From assembly GCA_947453445.1 (NCBI GenBank), contig CANGGP010000026.1:1-41672 (forward strand): a stretch of 41,672 nt of DNA, read 5' to 3'. Made by a program: the position numbers and the translations under genes. The stretch is from Sphingobacteriaceae bacterium (GTDB lineage: Bacteria; Bacteroidota; Bacteroidia; B-17B0; Aurantibacillaceae). The stretch's first letter is position 1, and each line of letters starts with the position of its first letter. The notes beneath the pieces were generated by a model. It made no database searches and was not told where the DNA came from. It saw only the letters and a program-made list of their open reading frames with translations. This document shows, one piece after another, positions 8,814 to 17,515 of the stretch.

Positions 8814-9353
8814 TTAAAATAAACTTTTAAAATCTTTAAAATCAACAAAATTTTGATCACGCGCCGACATAATCGGATTCACAATTTCATTCGCAAATGC
8901 AAATGAACGGTAGTCAATGCCCGCATCACAGGCCGCATCAAACACATCCGAAACCTTGTATTGCATTAGGGCTTCTTTTGAATGCACATAAAAACCATGG
9001 GCAAAACCTTCGGGCACATACACCATGCTTGGTTGATTCGAATCCAATTCAAAGCGATGAAAATGGCCGTAAGTGGGCGAATCACGGCGAATATCCACCA
9101 CGTAATCTGTTACTTTTCCCTGCACACAATACACCATTTTGGCAATGGCTTTTGGTGGGTTTTGAAAATGCAAGCCCCTAAAAACATGTTGATGCGAAAA
9201 GGTAAAATATTCTTCTTTAAAAGGCATCTCAATGCCCATGTTTTTAAATAAATCAATGTGGAAACTTTTAATGAAGCTGCCCCTGATATCGTTTTTTTGA
9301 TTAAAAATAACTTCAAAGCAATTTTTAAGTGCTGTATGTTTTATCTCAAACAT
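8814..9353 (-). CDS. RmlC-like (dTDP-4-dehydrorhamnose 3,5-epimerase family) sugar epimerase
   Basis: 179 residues, the usual cupin size. The catalytic-His motif RGLHFQNPPKA, the basic AKMVYCVQGKVTDYVVDIR strand and PEGFAHGFYVHS are all family hallmarks. Because the surrounding genes handle CDP-sugars and no dTDP genes (RmlA, RmlB, RmlD) are present, the substrate is more likely a CDP-4-keto-(3,6-dideoxy)hexose, as for AscE of ascarylose synthesis (inference). It is the first gene of the minus-strand cassette. The 105-base gap to the divergent T9SS gene at 9459 must hold the promoter, but I see no clear TAnnTTTG box for this strand. Confidence 0.85.
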   Translation of the reverse strand: MFEIKHTALKNCFEVIFNQKNDIRGSFIKSFHIDLFKNMGIEMPFKEEYFTFSHQHVFRGLHFQNPPKAIAKMVYCVQGKVTDYVVDIRRDSPTYGHFHRFELDSNQPSMVYVPEGFAHGFYVHSKEALMQYKVSDVFDAACDAGIDYRSFAFANEIVNPIMSARDQNFVDFKDFKSLF

Positions 9354-9441
9354 GCTTAATTTTTTACTAAAATAAGAAAAGATTGTGGTCGACTATTGTT
9401 CAAGAAAAATAGTTTTTCCAATGATTATATTCATAACTTTA

Positions 9442-9458
9442 TTGGATAGATTATCCAA
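9442..9458. promoter_or_regulatory. Palindrome abutting the start codon of the T9SS protein gene
   Basis: TTGGATA-GAT-TATCCAA is a perfect 7+7 inverted repeat ending one base before the ATG at 9459. It could be a dimeric regulator site or a small hairpin that affects translation initiation. It lies between two divergent genes. The assignment rests on symmetry and position only. Confidence 0.35.
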
Positions 9459-11402
9459 ATGAAATATTTTAGAATTCTTCTCTTAGTGGTCACTAATATT
9501 TTAAGTGGCCGGTTCATGAACGCACAAACCCCAGCTACATGCCTGAATTTTGACGGTGTAAACGACTATGTAAATGTAACTAACAACGGTGCTGTATTTA
9601 ACGTTTCGAGTGCCCATAATAAAACCGCACAAGTATGGTATAAAAGCACAAATATCAGCGGCAATGCAGTAAGAATATTTTCTACCGGATCTGCCAATTG
9701 GACGAGTGGATTTTGGTTAGGTTTTGCTCCTGGTTCAAATTTTTTAATGGTTGAAATGAGCGATGGTGTTGGCACCGGTCAAGTTATCAACGCCACGGTA
9801 ACCAGCAGAGGAGATAATAACTGGCACCATGCTACTGCTGTAATGAATGGTTCTTTGGCTTCTTTGTATCAAGATGGTATTTTGCAAGGCACCATCAATA
9901 TTTCAGGCGAAGCGGCAATGCCTTCATCAGGTGCTATACATATTGGAAATTCATACAATAATGAATCAGGTTCTTATTTTACGGGAAGTGTAGACGAATT
10001 GCGCGTATGGGACAGAGCGCTTTGTGGCAATGAAATATTGAATACTAAAGATTGTGAATTAAGCGGTAATGAATTTGGCTTAGTGGCCTATTATCAATTT
10101 AATCAAGGTGTTTTTAATGCAAATAATTCTTCTGTTGCCTCCTTAAATGGCTCTGTAACGGTTGTTAACACAGGTACTTTAATTAACTTTGCCTTAAGTG
10201 GTTTAACATCTAACTGGACTCAACAGAGCGCTGTTACTACAGGTTATATATGTAGTTTAACTTCTGCCTTTAGTTTAAGCGTCAATGCGTCTAACCTTAA
10301 TATCTGTAATGGTCAAAATGCAACCTTAACAAGTTCAGGTGCTGCCTCATACACTTGGTACCCGGGTTCATTAAACGGGAATTCTATAATTGTTAGTCCA
10401 TCAGTAACAACTAACTATTCTGTTTATGGCCTAGATAATGGAGGCTGTTTGGGAAGCGGCAATTTTAGCCTTAATGTTTATAATTCTGCCTTAAACATAA
10501 CTGCTTCCAGCCCTACTATTTGTATTGGTCAATCGGTAACACTTACAGCGAGTGGCTCAAATTCTTATACTTGGGCATTACCGCAAGGTAATATCCTATC
10601 AACACCATCTATTGTGGTAAGCCCATCCATAAGTACAGTTTATTTGGTTCAAGCAATCAATGGCCCTTGCCAAGCCATTGGTACATTTACATTAAATGTA
10701 AATACCGTATCAATTAGTTTATTTGGCGCCACGTCGATTTGTAACGGGCAATCGGCTACAATTACAGCTTCAGGTGCAAATACTTACACCTGGATGCCAA
10801 TTGGTGTTTTAAATACCATTGCTGTCTTAAACCCCAGTATCTCATCAACATATACGATCAGTGGCACAAACGCACAAGGTTGTGTTGGTAGTAATTCCTT
10901 GGTCATTACGGTAAACCAAAACCCTACATTAACAATTAGTGCCAATAATACTGAAATTTGTAAGGGAAATTCAGCCATACTTAATGTTTCAGGCGCCAAT
11001 AGTTATTCTTGGTCACCAATCATTTCAACAGGTAATAATGTTTATGTCAATCCCACCCAAACCACAACTTTCAACGTTATCGGATCCTTTAACAACAACT
11101 GCAGTAGCACTGCAAGCATAGTCCTTCAGGTGAATGCATGTGTAGGTTTAATGTTGAACGAAGGTTTTGCGGATTTAAAAGTTTATCCGAATCCAATGCT
11201 TAATATTTTAAAGCTTGAAGGACTAACAGAAATGGACAATAAAAGGATAGAAATCTGTAACTTATTGGGTGAAATAGTTTATTCAAAATCGATTGAAATT
11301 CAAGAATCAGAATTCGATTTAAGTTTTTTGCCTAAGGGAATTTATATTGTGACAATTAGCACAAAAGAGCATTCATTCAAAACCCATATCTTAAAAGAAT
11401 AG
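9459..11402 (+). CDS. T9SS-exported LamG/Ig-like repeat surface protein
   Basis: 647 residues. A signal peptide (about 1-22, ending NAQT) is followed by a LamG/concanavalin-like jelly-roll (about 28-200; LNFDGVNDYV, NNWHHATAVMNG, GSVDELRVWDRAL). Four similar Ig/PKD-like repeats of about 65-70 residues follow at roughly 278-340, 350-415, 422-486 and 492-558. Each has the pattern ICNGQ.ATLT.SGA.SYTW...PS.TT.Y. The C-terminal T9SS type A sorting domain (about 572-647) carries VYPNP, LLGEIVYSK and LPKGIYIVTI. The protein should cross the outer membrane by type IX secretion and be attached to the surface or released. Likely an adhesin or carbohydrate-binding protein; no catalytic domain is visible. 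Confidence 0.9.
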   Translation: MKYFRILLLVVTNILSGRFMNAQTPATCLNFDGVNDYVNVTNNGAVFNVSSAHNKTAQVWYKSTNISGNAVRIFSTGSANWTSGFWLGFAPGSNFLMVEMSDGVGTGQVINATVTSRGDNNWHHATAVMNGSLASLYQDGILQGTINISGEAAMPSSGAIHIGNSYNNESGSYFTGSVDELRVWDRALCGNEILNTKDCELSGNEFGLVAYYQFNQGVFNANNSSVASLNGSVTVVNTGTLINFALSGLTSNWTQQSAVTTGYICSLTSAFSLSVNASNLNICNGQNATLTSSGAASYTWYPGSLNGNSIIVSPSVTTNYSVYGLDNGGCLGSGNFSLNVYNSALNITASSPTICIGQSVTLTASGSNSYTWALPQGNILSTPSIVVSPSISTVYLVQAINGPCQAIGTFTLNVNTVSISLFGATSICNGQSATITASGANTYTWMPIGVLNTIAVLNPSISSTYTISGTNAQGCVGSNSLVITVNQNPTLTISANNTEICKGNSAILNVSGANSYSWSPIISTGNNVYVNPTQTTTFNVIGSFNNNCSSTASIVLQVNACVGLMLNEGFADLKVYPNPMLNILKLEGLTEMDNKRIEICNLLGEIVYSKSIEIQESEFDLSFLPKGIYIVTISTKEHSFKTHILKE

Positions 11403-11506
11403 CAATAATTTGCGTATTTGCTTATGCATTGCTCTATTTAAACAATTCGGCCACCGAAATTCAAAAAATTAGTCTTATTTTCAAGGTTTTTTATAGATTA
11501 CTTTAA

Positions 11507-12331
11507 GTGTTAAAACCGCCAAAAATAAGTGTTTGTATACCCGTTTTTAATGGGGCTGAGTTCCTAAATGTGGCCATTGATTCGGTGTTAAAACAAACAG
11601 AGCAAGATTTTGAAATTATTTTGGTTGATAACCAGTCAACCGACAACACAGTCGCCCTGATCAAAGCTTACACCGACCCAAGGATAAAATTATTCATCAA
11701 CGATCACAATATCGGCATGATTCCGAACTGGAACAAGGCCATTTCATATGCAAAAGGACGTTATATCAAGATTCTACCGGCCGATGATTTATTATATCCG
11801 AAATGCCTTGAACTTCAGTCTTCCATTTTAGAAAAAGACCAAAACAAAAAAATTGCCTTGGTTTGTTCATCTCGCCACATCATCAACGATGCAGGCAAAG
11901 TTTTATTCACCCGAAAATTTGCTTCAAATGCACAAGAATTAAGCAATACCAAGGCTTTTAATACAGTGATTCGTGCCGGTGGTAACATTGTTGGTGAAGG
12001 CGGTGCAGTGATGTTTCGCCGCGAAATACTTGAAAAAACCGGACCTTTTAATTCAGATATTTTTTATCTATTAGACCTCGACCAATGGTTTAAAATCTTG
12101 TTACATGGTAACTTGTATGTTTTACCTGTTGTGCTTTCTGCCTTTAGGGTATCATCAACATCGGCAAGCGTTTTGGTGGCCAATAAACAAAAAGACGATT
12201 ATTTTGCCTTTATCCGCAAAATCTATCAAAACAAAGAATATCAATTATCTTGGTTCAGTTATCAAATTGGCTTGATAAAAACCTATATTTTTACACAAAT
12301 TAAAAAGCTTATTTATAAGTTTGTTGTTTAG
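11507..12331 (+). CDS. Family 2 glycosyltransferase
   Basis: 274 residues from a GTG that directly follows an in-frame TAA (11504-11506), so no earlier start exists. GT-A fold: ISVCIPVFNGAEFL at the N-terminus, EIILVDNQSTDNT for the nucleotide-binding strand, and PADDLLYPKCLEL holding the DxD-like acidic pair. The C-terminal part (YLLDLDQWFKILLHG) is typical of GT2 enzymes that build surface polysaccharides. First gene of a four-gene plus-strand glycosylation operon, 11 bases from the next gene. Sugar donor and acceptor cannot be read from sequence. Confidence 0.88.
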   Translation: MLKPPKISVCIPVFNGAEFLNVAIDSVLKQTEQDFEIILVDNQSTDNTVALIKAYTDPRIKLFINDHNIGMIPNWNKAISYAKGRYIKILPADDLLYPKCLELQSSILEKDQNKKIALVCSSRHIINDAGKVLFTRKFASNAQELSNTKAFNTVIRAGGNIVGEGGAVMFRREILEKTGPFNSDIFYLLDLDQWFKILLHGNLYVLPVVLSAFRVSSTSASVLVANKQKDDYFAFIRKIYQNKEYQLSWFSYQIGLIKTYIFTQIKKLIYKFVV

Positions 12332-12342
12332 TTGCTGCTCCA

Positions 12343-13272
12343 ATGAATAAAAAAATTACCATCATCGTTCCCATATATAATTCATCGGCTTTTATGCAAA
12401 ATTTGCTGGAAGCCATTGATGAACAAAAAAAATTATCAAATTGGAATTTGGAATTGATTTTAATCGATGACGGCAGTCGCGATAACAGCTACAAGAAAAT
12501 TGTGGAGCTGGCTGCTATTTATCCCTACATCAAAGGCATTAAATTGGCAAGAAATTTCGGACATCAAATTGCGGTAAAAACCGGTTTAGCGCATTCCACC
12601 GGCGATTATGTGGCCATTATCGATGATGATTTGCAAGATCCGCCTTCTTTATTGCCGGGCTTTTTTGAGCATCTCGACAAAGGTTATGATGTGGCTTACG
12701 GTGTGCGTAAAAAGCGCAAGGAGTCATTGATTAAACGTGTTAGCTACAACAGCTTTTACCGCATTTTAAAACAATTAAGCGATACCGATATTCCTTTAGA
12801 TAGCGGCGATTTTTGCGTGATGACGAAGCAAGTGGTCGACAACATGCTAAAGTTGCAAGAAAAAAATCCCTTTTTACGCGGCATTCGCGCATGGGTTGGC
12901 TTTAAACAAATTGGGGTAGAGTACGAGCGTCACGCGCGTTTGGCGGGCGAATCGGGATATACCTTGAAAAAATTATTAAAGATTGCCATGGATGGCATCT
13001 TTTCATTTTCTTCAGTGCCCATTCGTGTCATCACCATCCTCGGGGTATTGGGATTAAGTTTTGCCTTGGTGTACTCAGCCATCACCGTGTATGGTTATTT
13101 TTTCAGCGGTATTCCCGTTAAAGGTTTTGCCACATTATCAATTTTAATTTCCTTCTTCAGCTCATTAATCCTCATTTGTTTGGGCATCATCGGCGAATAC
13201 ATTGTACGCATTTACGATGAAGTGCGTAACCGTCCTTATACCGTAATCGATCAAACCATTAATATTCAATGA
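12343..13272 (+). CDS. Polyprenyl-phosphate glycosyltransferase (GtrB/DPM1-like GT2)
   Basis: 309 residues. The N-terminal GT2 domain has ITIIVPIYNSSAF, LILIDDGSRDNS and the DDDLQDPPSLLPG motif that is highly characteristic of dolichol/undecaprenyl-phosphate sugar transferases. Two C-terminal membrane helices (about 230-255 and 265-290) follow, as in GtrB. It is expected to load a hexose from a nucleotide sugar onto undecaprenyl phosphate at the inner membrane. The lipid-linked sugar would be the donor for the GT39-like protein two genes downstream. It overlaps the next gene by four bases. Confidence 0.9.
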   Translation: MNKKITIIVPIYNSSAFMQNLLEAIDEQKKLSNWNLELILIDDGSRDNSYKKIVELAAIYPYIKGIKLARNFGHQIAVKTGLAHSTGDYVAIIDDDLQDPPSLLPGFFEHLDKGYDVAYGVRKKRKESLIKRVSYNSFYRILKQLSDTDIPLDSGDFCVMTKQVVDNMLKLQEKNPFLRGIRAWVGFKQIGVEYERHARLAGESGYTLKKLLKIAMDGIFSFSSVPIRVITILGVLGLSFALVYSAITVYGYFFSGIPVKGFATLSILISFFSSLILICLGIIGEYIVRIYDEVRNRPYTVIDQTINIQ

Positions 13273-14195
13273 TGAAAATAGCCATAGTTGGATCGAATGG
13301 TTTTATTGCAAAACACTTGGCCTCTGCACTTTCTAAAGTAGCAAATACCGAATTGTTTCTTTTTGGCCGCAGTCAAAGCAATTTATCAGGCATTGATGCA
13401 ACTTATAAGCTTATTGATTTAAATCAACCCGAATCCTTTATGCATGATTTTAAAGGCATCGATTTGGTTTATTATTTGAGTTCCGACAGCATTCCATCAA
13501 GCTCATGGCACAATCCATACAAAGAGGTAGAACAAAATTTGTTGCCTTTTTTAAATTTTATGGAAGTGGCCGCCAAACAAAACATTCACAAGGTGGCCTT
13601 TGTATCGAGCGCCGGCACAGTATACGGCACCACACAAGGTAAGGTGGATGAATCTTCTGCCACCAAGCCCTTTTCGCCTTATGGCATCATGAAACTGCAC
13701 ATGGAGCACATGTTGAATTATTACAAAACCAAATACAATATTCAATTTGATATTTATCGGGTGTCGAATGTATACGGCGAAGGTCAAAACACGGCAAAGG
13801 GATTGGGCATTATCAATACTTTTTTAGAGCATATTTTGCATCACCAACAAGTGAAGGTGTTTGGTGATGGTAAAATTACACGCAACTATATTTATGTGAA
13901 GGATGTGGCACAATTAATGCTGCATTCCATTAATAATACCGCTACTTCAGATATTTTTAATGTGTCTTCCGATAATACTTATTCAATTAATGATTTAATC
14001 GACATCATGAAAAAAGTGGTGCATGAAGATTTTAAAGTGCATTACGAGTCAAGTCGTCAAAGCGACAATGCCTTTATTGATTTGGACCATTCGAAAATAT
14101 CGACGCTGCACCCCGAATTTAAATTCACATCAATAGAGGAGGGGATAAGCAAAACCTACAACTACATTAAATCGCTACAGCACAACATTCAATAA
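13269..14195 (+). CDS. NAD-dependent sugar epimerase/dehydratase (extended SDR, GalE-like)
   Basis: 308 residues. Rossmann motif IVGSNGFIAKHLA at the N-terminus; the catalytic Ser and YxxxK appear in FVSSAGTVYG and SPYGIMKLHMEH. The segments RVSNVYGEGQ and FGDGKITRNYIYVKDVA are typical of UDP-glucose/GlcNAc 4-epimerases. Probably supplies the nucleotide sugar used by the operon's glycosyltransferases (inference from linkage). It starts inside the end of the preceding gene and ends one base before the next. GalE, WbpP-like and related specificities cannot be separated by eye. Confidence 0.85.
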   Translation: MMKIAIVGSNGFIAKHLASALSKVANTELFLFGRSQSNLSGIDATYKLIDLNQPESFMHDFKGIDLVYYLSSDSIPSSSWHNPYKEVEQNLLPFLNFMEVAAKQNIHKVAFVSSAGTVYGTTQGKVDESSATKPFSPYGIMKLHMEHMLNYYKTKYNIQFDIYRVSNVYGEGQNTAKGLGIINTFLEHILHHQQVKVFGDGKITRNYIYVKDVAQLMLHSINNTATSDIFNVSSDNTYSINDLIDIMKKVVHEDFKVHYESSRQSDNAFIDLDHSKISTLHPEFKFTSIEEGISKTYNYIKSLQHNIQ

Positions 14196-14196
14196 T

Positions 14197-15885
14197 ATGG
14201 CAAAAGCACAATCCACCGCAAAAAGCGAATCCATTCAAAAAAACGACAACAGCACTGTATTGGGCAAGTTTTCCTTCAACCAAGAAGAAAAAGTGGCCTA
14301 CGCTATTTTGGCATGTTTAATCTTGCTGGTTATCCTTATTCGTTCTAAATTTTATAACATTCCATTCGAACGTGATGAAGGCGCTTATTCTTATTATGGT
14401 AAATTGTTGTTAGAAGGTAAAATTCCCTACAAAGATTTTTACGAGCAAAAGTTTCCGGGCATTTTTTATTTTTTCGCCACCATCGTTGCCATTTTTGGTG
14501 ATACCGTTAAAGGCATGCACATGGGCTTTATGTATGTGAACATCATCACCATGATTTTTTTATTCATGGCCTCCAAGCGCATGTTCTCTCCTTTGGCCGC
14601 TGTGGTTACTGCCACTACTTTCGCCATTGTATCGATGTGTCCTAATTTAAGCGGTTACACGGTTCAAGGTGAACATGCAGTTGCATTTTTTGTGAGCATT
14701 GGCATCTTCTTGTACACTTATACCTTAACACATCCGGGTTGGAAAACCTATTTGGCAATGGGTTTGGCCATGGGCTGCGCATTTATGACAAAAACCAGCG
14801 GTATGTTTTTGGTGTTATGGGGTGGTTTTGTGATCATCAGCGATTTTACTTTTTCAGGCAAGAAAAAACCAATCAAAGAATTAATCATCCATGCGAGCAT
14901 TTATTCTGTTGGTGTGTTTATCGTGATAGGCTTCACCTTCATGCTCATCATGATGAAGGGTTCGTTTAATGAAATGTTGTTCTGGACCTATGAAATTCCT
15001 AAAAAATACGTGAATAAAATTCCTTGGAGTGACGGTAAAAAATACTTCGAATACATGTATAATTCCATTACTGCCGAATACAAATTCTTCTGGTACCATG
15101 CCTTATTTGCTTTGGCTGCTTTCTTTTTAAAGAACATTACTTGGCGCCAAAAGTTTTTTGCATTGACTTTAATCTTCTTTTCAGGCATCACCATTGTACC
15201 GGGTTATTATTTTTACGGTCACTATTGGATTCAAATTTTGCCCGGTTTATCAATCTTAGCCGGCATGACCTTTTTTGTGGTGAACGACACGTTAAAAAAC
15301 CGATTCAATTTAAAATCTAAAAGTATTCCTTATGTATACCTTGGTCTATTTTTAGTGTTCTCATTATCGCACTTAAATAAAATGAAGGATTATTATTTTA
15401 ATCCAAATTATGAACGCATATTACGCACCGTTTATGGCAACAATCCTTTCCCTGAAGCCATGGGCATTGCCAACTGGATCAATGCCAACACCAAACCCGA
15501 AGACGGCATGGTGGTGATGGGTTCAGAGCCTGAATTGTATTTCTACACCAAGAAAAAATGTCCTTCGCGTCATGCTTATTTTGCAGCCATTGTCGACAAT
15601 GTACCGGAGCACAAACAATGGCAACGTGAGTTTGTGAGTGATGTAGAAAAAGCCAAGCCTAAGTATTTTATTTTCTTCAACCATCAAATTTCTTTGTTTG
15701 TTCAGCCCAACACCGATCAGTATGTGTTTGAATGGTACAACAAATACATCACCGAAAACTATAACCTAATTGGTTTGGTTGATATGGTTGATGGTTATAC
15801 CAGTACTTACGTTTGGCGTGAGCAACTCAATAACTATAAACCGCAAGCGCAAAACAGAGTGTACATTTACGAAAGAAAAAGTTAG
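14197..15885 (+). CDS. Integral membrane glycosyltransferase, GT39/GT83 (PMT/ArnT-like) family
   Basis: 562 residues. A basic cytoplasmic N-terminus precedes the first membrane helix (about 30-48). The first periplasmic loop then carries FERDEGAYSYYGKLLLEGKI and YKDFYEQKFPG, the acidic DE and following pattern of lipid-phosphosugar-dependent transferases. About ten hydrophobic helices follow, then a soluble periplasmic C-terminal region from about residue 400. It should transfer a sugar from an undecaprenyl-phosphate donor (made by the GtrB-like neighbour) onto a lipid, glycan or protein on the periplasmic side. Last gene of the operon, ending 23 bases from the convergent XRE gene. Confidence 0.85.
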   Translation: MAKAQSTAKSESIQKNDNSTVLGKFSFNQEEKVAYAILACLILLVILIRSKFYNIPFERDEGAYSYYGKLLLEGKIPYKDFYEQKFPGIFYFFATIVAIFGDTVKGMHMGFMYVNIITMIFLFMASKRMFSPLAAVVTATTFAIVSMCPNLSGYTVQGEHAVAFFVSIGIFLYTYTLTHPGWKTYLAMGLAMGCAFMTKTSGMFLVLWGGFVIISDFTFSGKKKPIKELIIHASIYSVGVFIVIGFTFMLIMMKGSFNEMLFWTYEIPKKYVNKIPWSDGKKYFEYMYNSITAEYKFFWYHALFALAAFFLKNITWRQKFFALTLIFFSGITIVPGYYFYGHYWIQILPGLSILAGMTFFVVNDTLKNRFNLKSKSIPYVYLGLFLVFSLSHLNKMKDYYFNPNYERILRTVYGNNPFPEAMGIANWINANTKPEDGMVVMGSEPELYFYTKKKCPSRHAYFAAIVDNVPEHKQWQREFVSDVEKAKPKYFIFFNHQISLFVQPNTDQYVFEWYNKYITENYNLIGLVDMVDGYTSTYVWREQLNNYKPQAQNRVYIYERKS

Positions 15886-15908
15886 TGAAAACGACTTAAA
15901 GCATCCGT

Positions 15909-16220
15909 TTAAAGGGGGGCATTTTTCAATTTACTTTTGATTGTCTCCCAATTTTGTTTTATAATTTCATCACCTTTTTCGTTTATATGATGTGCAAGAT
16001 TGATTGCATCATCTTTAATTAATACGTCGAGGCTTATGCCTATTAAGTCTGCAATTTTTGAGGCATGCATAAAACTCAAACCAATTTCATTCCTTTCAAT
16101 TTTATGAAAATTGTTCTCACTCATTTCTAAAAAAGTGGCGAACTCTTTTACTGAAATTTTATATATCGTTCTGATATACTTTAGATTATTGCCGACAGTA
16201 ATTTTGGATTTATTAATCAT
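15909..16220 (-). CDS. XRE-family helix-turn-helix regulator
   Basis: 103 residues, mostly a single HTH_3 domain (about 9-68: VGNNLKYIRTIYKISVKEFA, FLEMSENNFHKIERNE, ASKIADLIGISLDVLI) and a short polar tail. No toxin or kinase partner is adjacent, so a toxin-antitoxin role is not supported. Its ATG lies 10 bases from the truncated end of a T9SS sorting-domain remnant on the opposite strand, suggesting the gene arrived or was left by a rearrangement. Targets unknown. Confidence 0.8.
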   Translation of the reverse strand: MINKSKITVGNNLKYIRTIYKISVKEFATFLEMSENNFHKIERNEIGLSFMHASKIADLIGISLDVLIKDDAINLAHHINEKGDEIIKQNWETIKSKLKNAPL

Positions 16221-16229
16221 ACTTGGGTT

Positions 16230-16418
16230 TATGTTGATATGCCTTTTGAGAGTGATATTAACTTAATTATTTACAACCAGCTTGGGCAAGTACTTTTAGA
16301 AGAAAAAAATTACCAAAGCATGGCTGCCATTGATGTAAAGTTGTTGCCTTCAGATTTGTACTATTATAAAATTATAACAAGGCAAAATACATATAGTGGT
16401 AAGTTTGTGAAGGAGTGA
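16230..16418 (+). pseudogene. Remnant of a T9SS C-terminal sorting domain
   Basis: A plus-strand frame of 62 codons ending in TGA at 16416-16418 reads YVDMPFESDINLIIYNQLGQ, then VLLEEKNYQ, LPSDLYYYKIIT and YSGKFVKE. This is the typical ending of a type A T9SS sorting domain (strand, NxxGQ turn, LPxGxYxxxI, final KxxKE). There is no start codon, signal peptide or cargo domain: homology stops abruptly at about 16230, next to the start of the XRE gene on the other strand. The remainder of the gene has been lost. The frame itself is intact, so the deletion may be recent. Confidence 0.75.
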
Positions 16419-16486
16419 TTTTTTATTTAGAATGGAATCCTGATTTTATTGCCTAAGAAAATGGGGGTGAAGTGGTATTAAAGCGT

Positions 16487-17500
16487 TTACTTCTTCTGTA
16501 CTGTATTCACAACCGCTTTTGGATTTGTTTTTTTGGTTTCAATGGTTAATATAGCCAGATCTAATGCATCCTTGGCTTCACAATCAACATCCGGCGCAAT
16601 GCCCTGACCTTCCCAATTTGATTTGGTAACCGGACTAATGGCTTTGCCAAATGGAATATCGGCAACAAAACCATTGCCCAGTGGTTGGAAGCTTACCACA
16701 TGGGCACCGCCCCGTGTTTTTTCGCCAATTATTTTTGCACGTTTAAAACTTTTTAATTGGTAGGTGAGCGCTTCAGCCGCCGAAAAAGTAGTGTGGTTGC
16801 TTAACACATAAAGTGGCATGTTGTAAAATTTTGCAAAGGAAGGATCAGGACTGGTGAAGTACTTAATGGTTGTATTTTCTTTTCTTAAATAAATATCGTT
16901 TACGTGCGTTTTTTTCGCGAAGAAATGTGAGATGATGTAATTGGCCATTTCGGGAGATCCACCTGAACCATAGCGCAAATCGATGATCAATGCCTTGCAA
17001 TTGCTCACCTTTAAAAATGCAGAGTCGGCTGCCGCTTTTGAATATTGGTTTAAACGCGAAAAATAACTGATTTCAATATAACCAATGTTGTTGTTTAAAA
17101 TTTCAACGCTTTTAAAACCGAATTTTTTTTCGCGTTCTTGGTTGAGTTTTTTTTCTACAAAGGCCGGTATATCTTCAATTTCGCCCGAAACTTCATAGGC
17201 AGTTACAGTGTCATAATCTACATGAAAATGCTCATCCCTAAAAACACTTTTAACATCTTTAGTAAGCGCTTTTGCAAATAACTGAGGATTTGTAATGCTG
17301 TCGTAAGCCTTATGCAATAATTGGTTTTGAACGAAGGCGCTCATTTTTTCGGCTTCATTCTTAAACACATAAAAATGGTTTAACTGACGGCTTAAACTGT
17401 CGACTACAGCATGTATTTTTTCAGGATTGAGTTGCGCAACAGACCTAGCATGAAAAAGCATGATGAACGGCACTAATAAAATGAAGCGTTTTGTTCTCAT
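16487..17500 (-). CDS. Exported S41-family (tail-specific-like) peptidase
   Basis: 337 residues. A signal peptide covers about 1-22 (ends SVAQ). The S41 core follows: NNNIGYIEISYF, KALIIDLRYGSGGSPEM and then LYVLSNHTTFSAAEALTYQL, which holds the nucleophile S240. KIIGEKTRGGA and QGIAPDVDCEA complete the family pattern. There is no clear PDZ domain, and the layout resembles the interphotoreceptor retinoid-binding/S41B branch rather than CtpA. It follows the FISUMP lipoprotein gene by 15 bases and is probably cotranscribed. Substrate unknown; periplasmic or surface location. Confidence 0.85.
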   Translation of the reverse strand: MRTKRFILLVPFIMLFHARSVAQLNPEKIHAVVDSLSRQLNHFYVFKNEAEKMSAFVQNQLLHKAYDSITNPQLFAKALTKDVKSVFRDEHFHVDYDTVTAYEVSGEIEDIPAFVEKKLNQEREKKFGFKSVEILNNNIGYIEISYFSRLNQYSKAAADSAFLKVSNCKALIIDLRYGSGGSPEMANYIISHFFAKKTHVNDIYLRKENTTIKYFTSPDPSFAKFYNMPLYVLSNHTTFSAAEALTYQLKSFKRAKIIGEKTRGGAHVVSFQPLGNGFVADIPFGKAISPVTKSNWEGQGIAPDVDCEAKDALDLAILTIETKKTNPKAVVNTVQKK

Positions 17501-17515
17501 GCTTTTTTTTTCAGT

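Noticed and set aside
8810-8860. Longer start for the sugar reductase at a GTG
   Set aside because: It would overlap the upstream epimerase gene by 47 bases and push the Rossmann motif away from the N-terminus.
10261-11120. Internal repeats of the T9SS protein as a DNA tandem repeat
   Set aside because: The periodicity is at protein level (Ig-like units); the nucleotide sequences have diverged and do not form a DNA repeat.
15909-16220. XRE protein as the antitoxin of a toxin-antitoxin pair
   Set aside because: No small toxin-like gene is adjacent; the neighbours are a convergent glycosyltransferase and a T9SS remnant.
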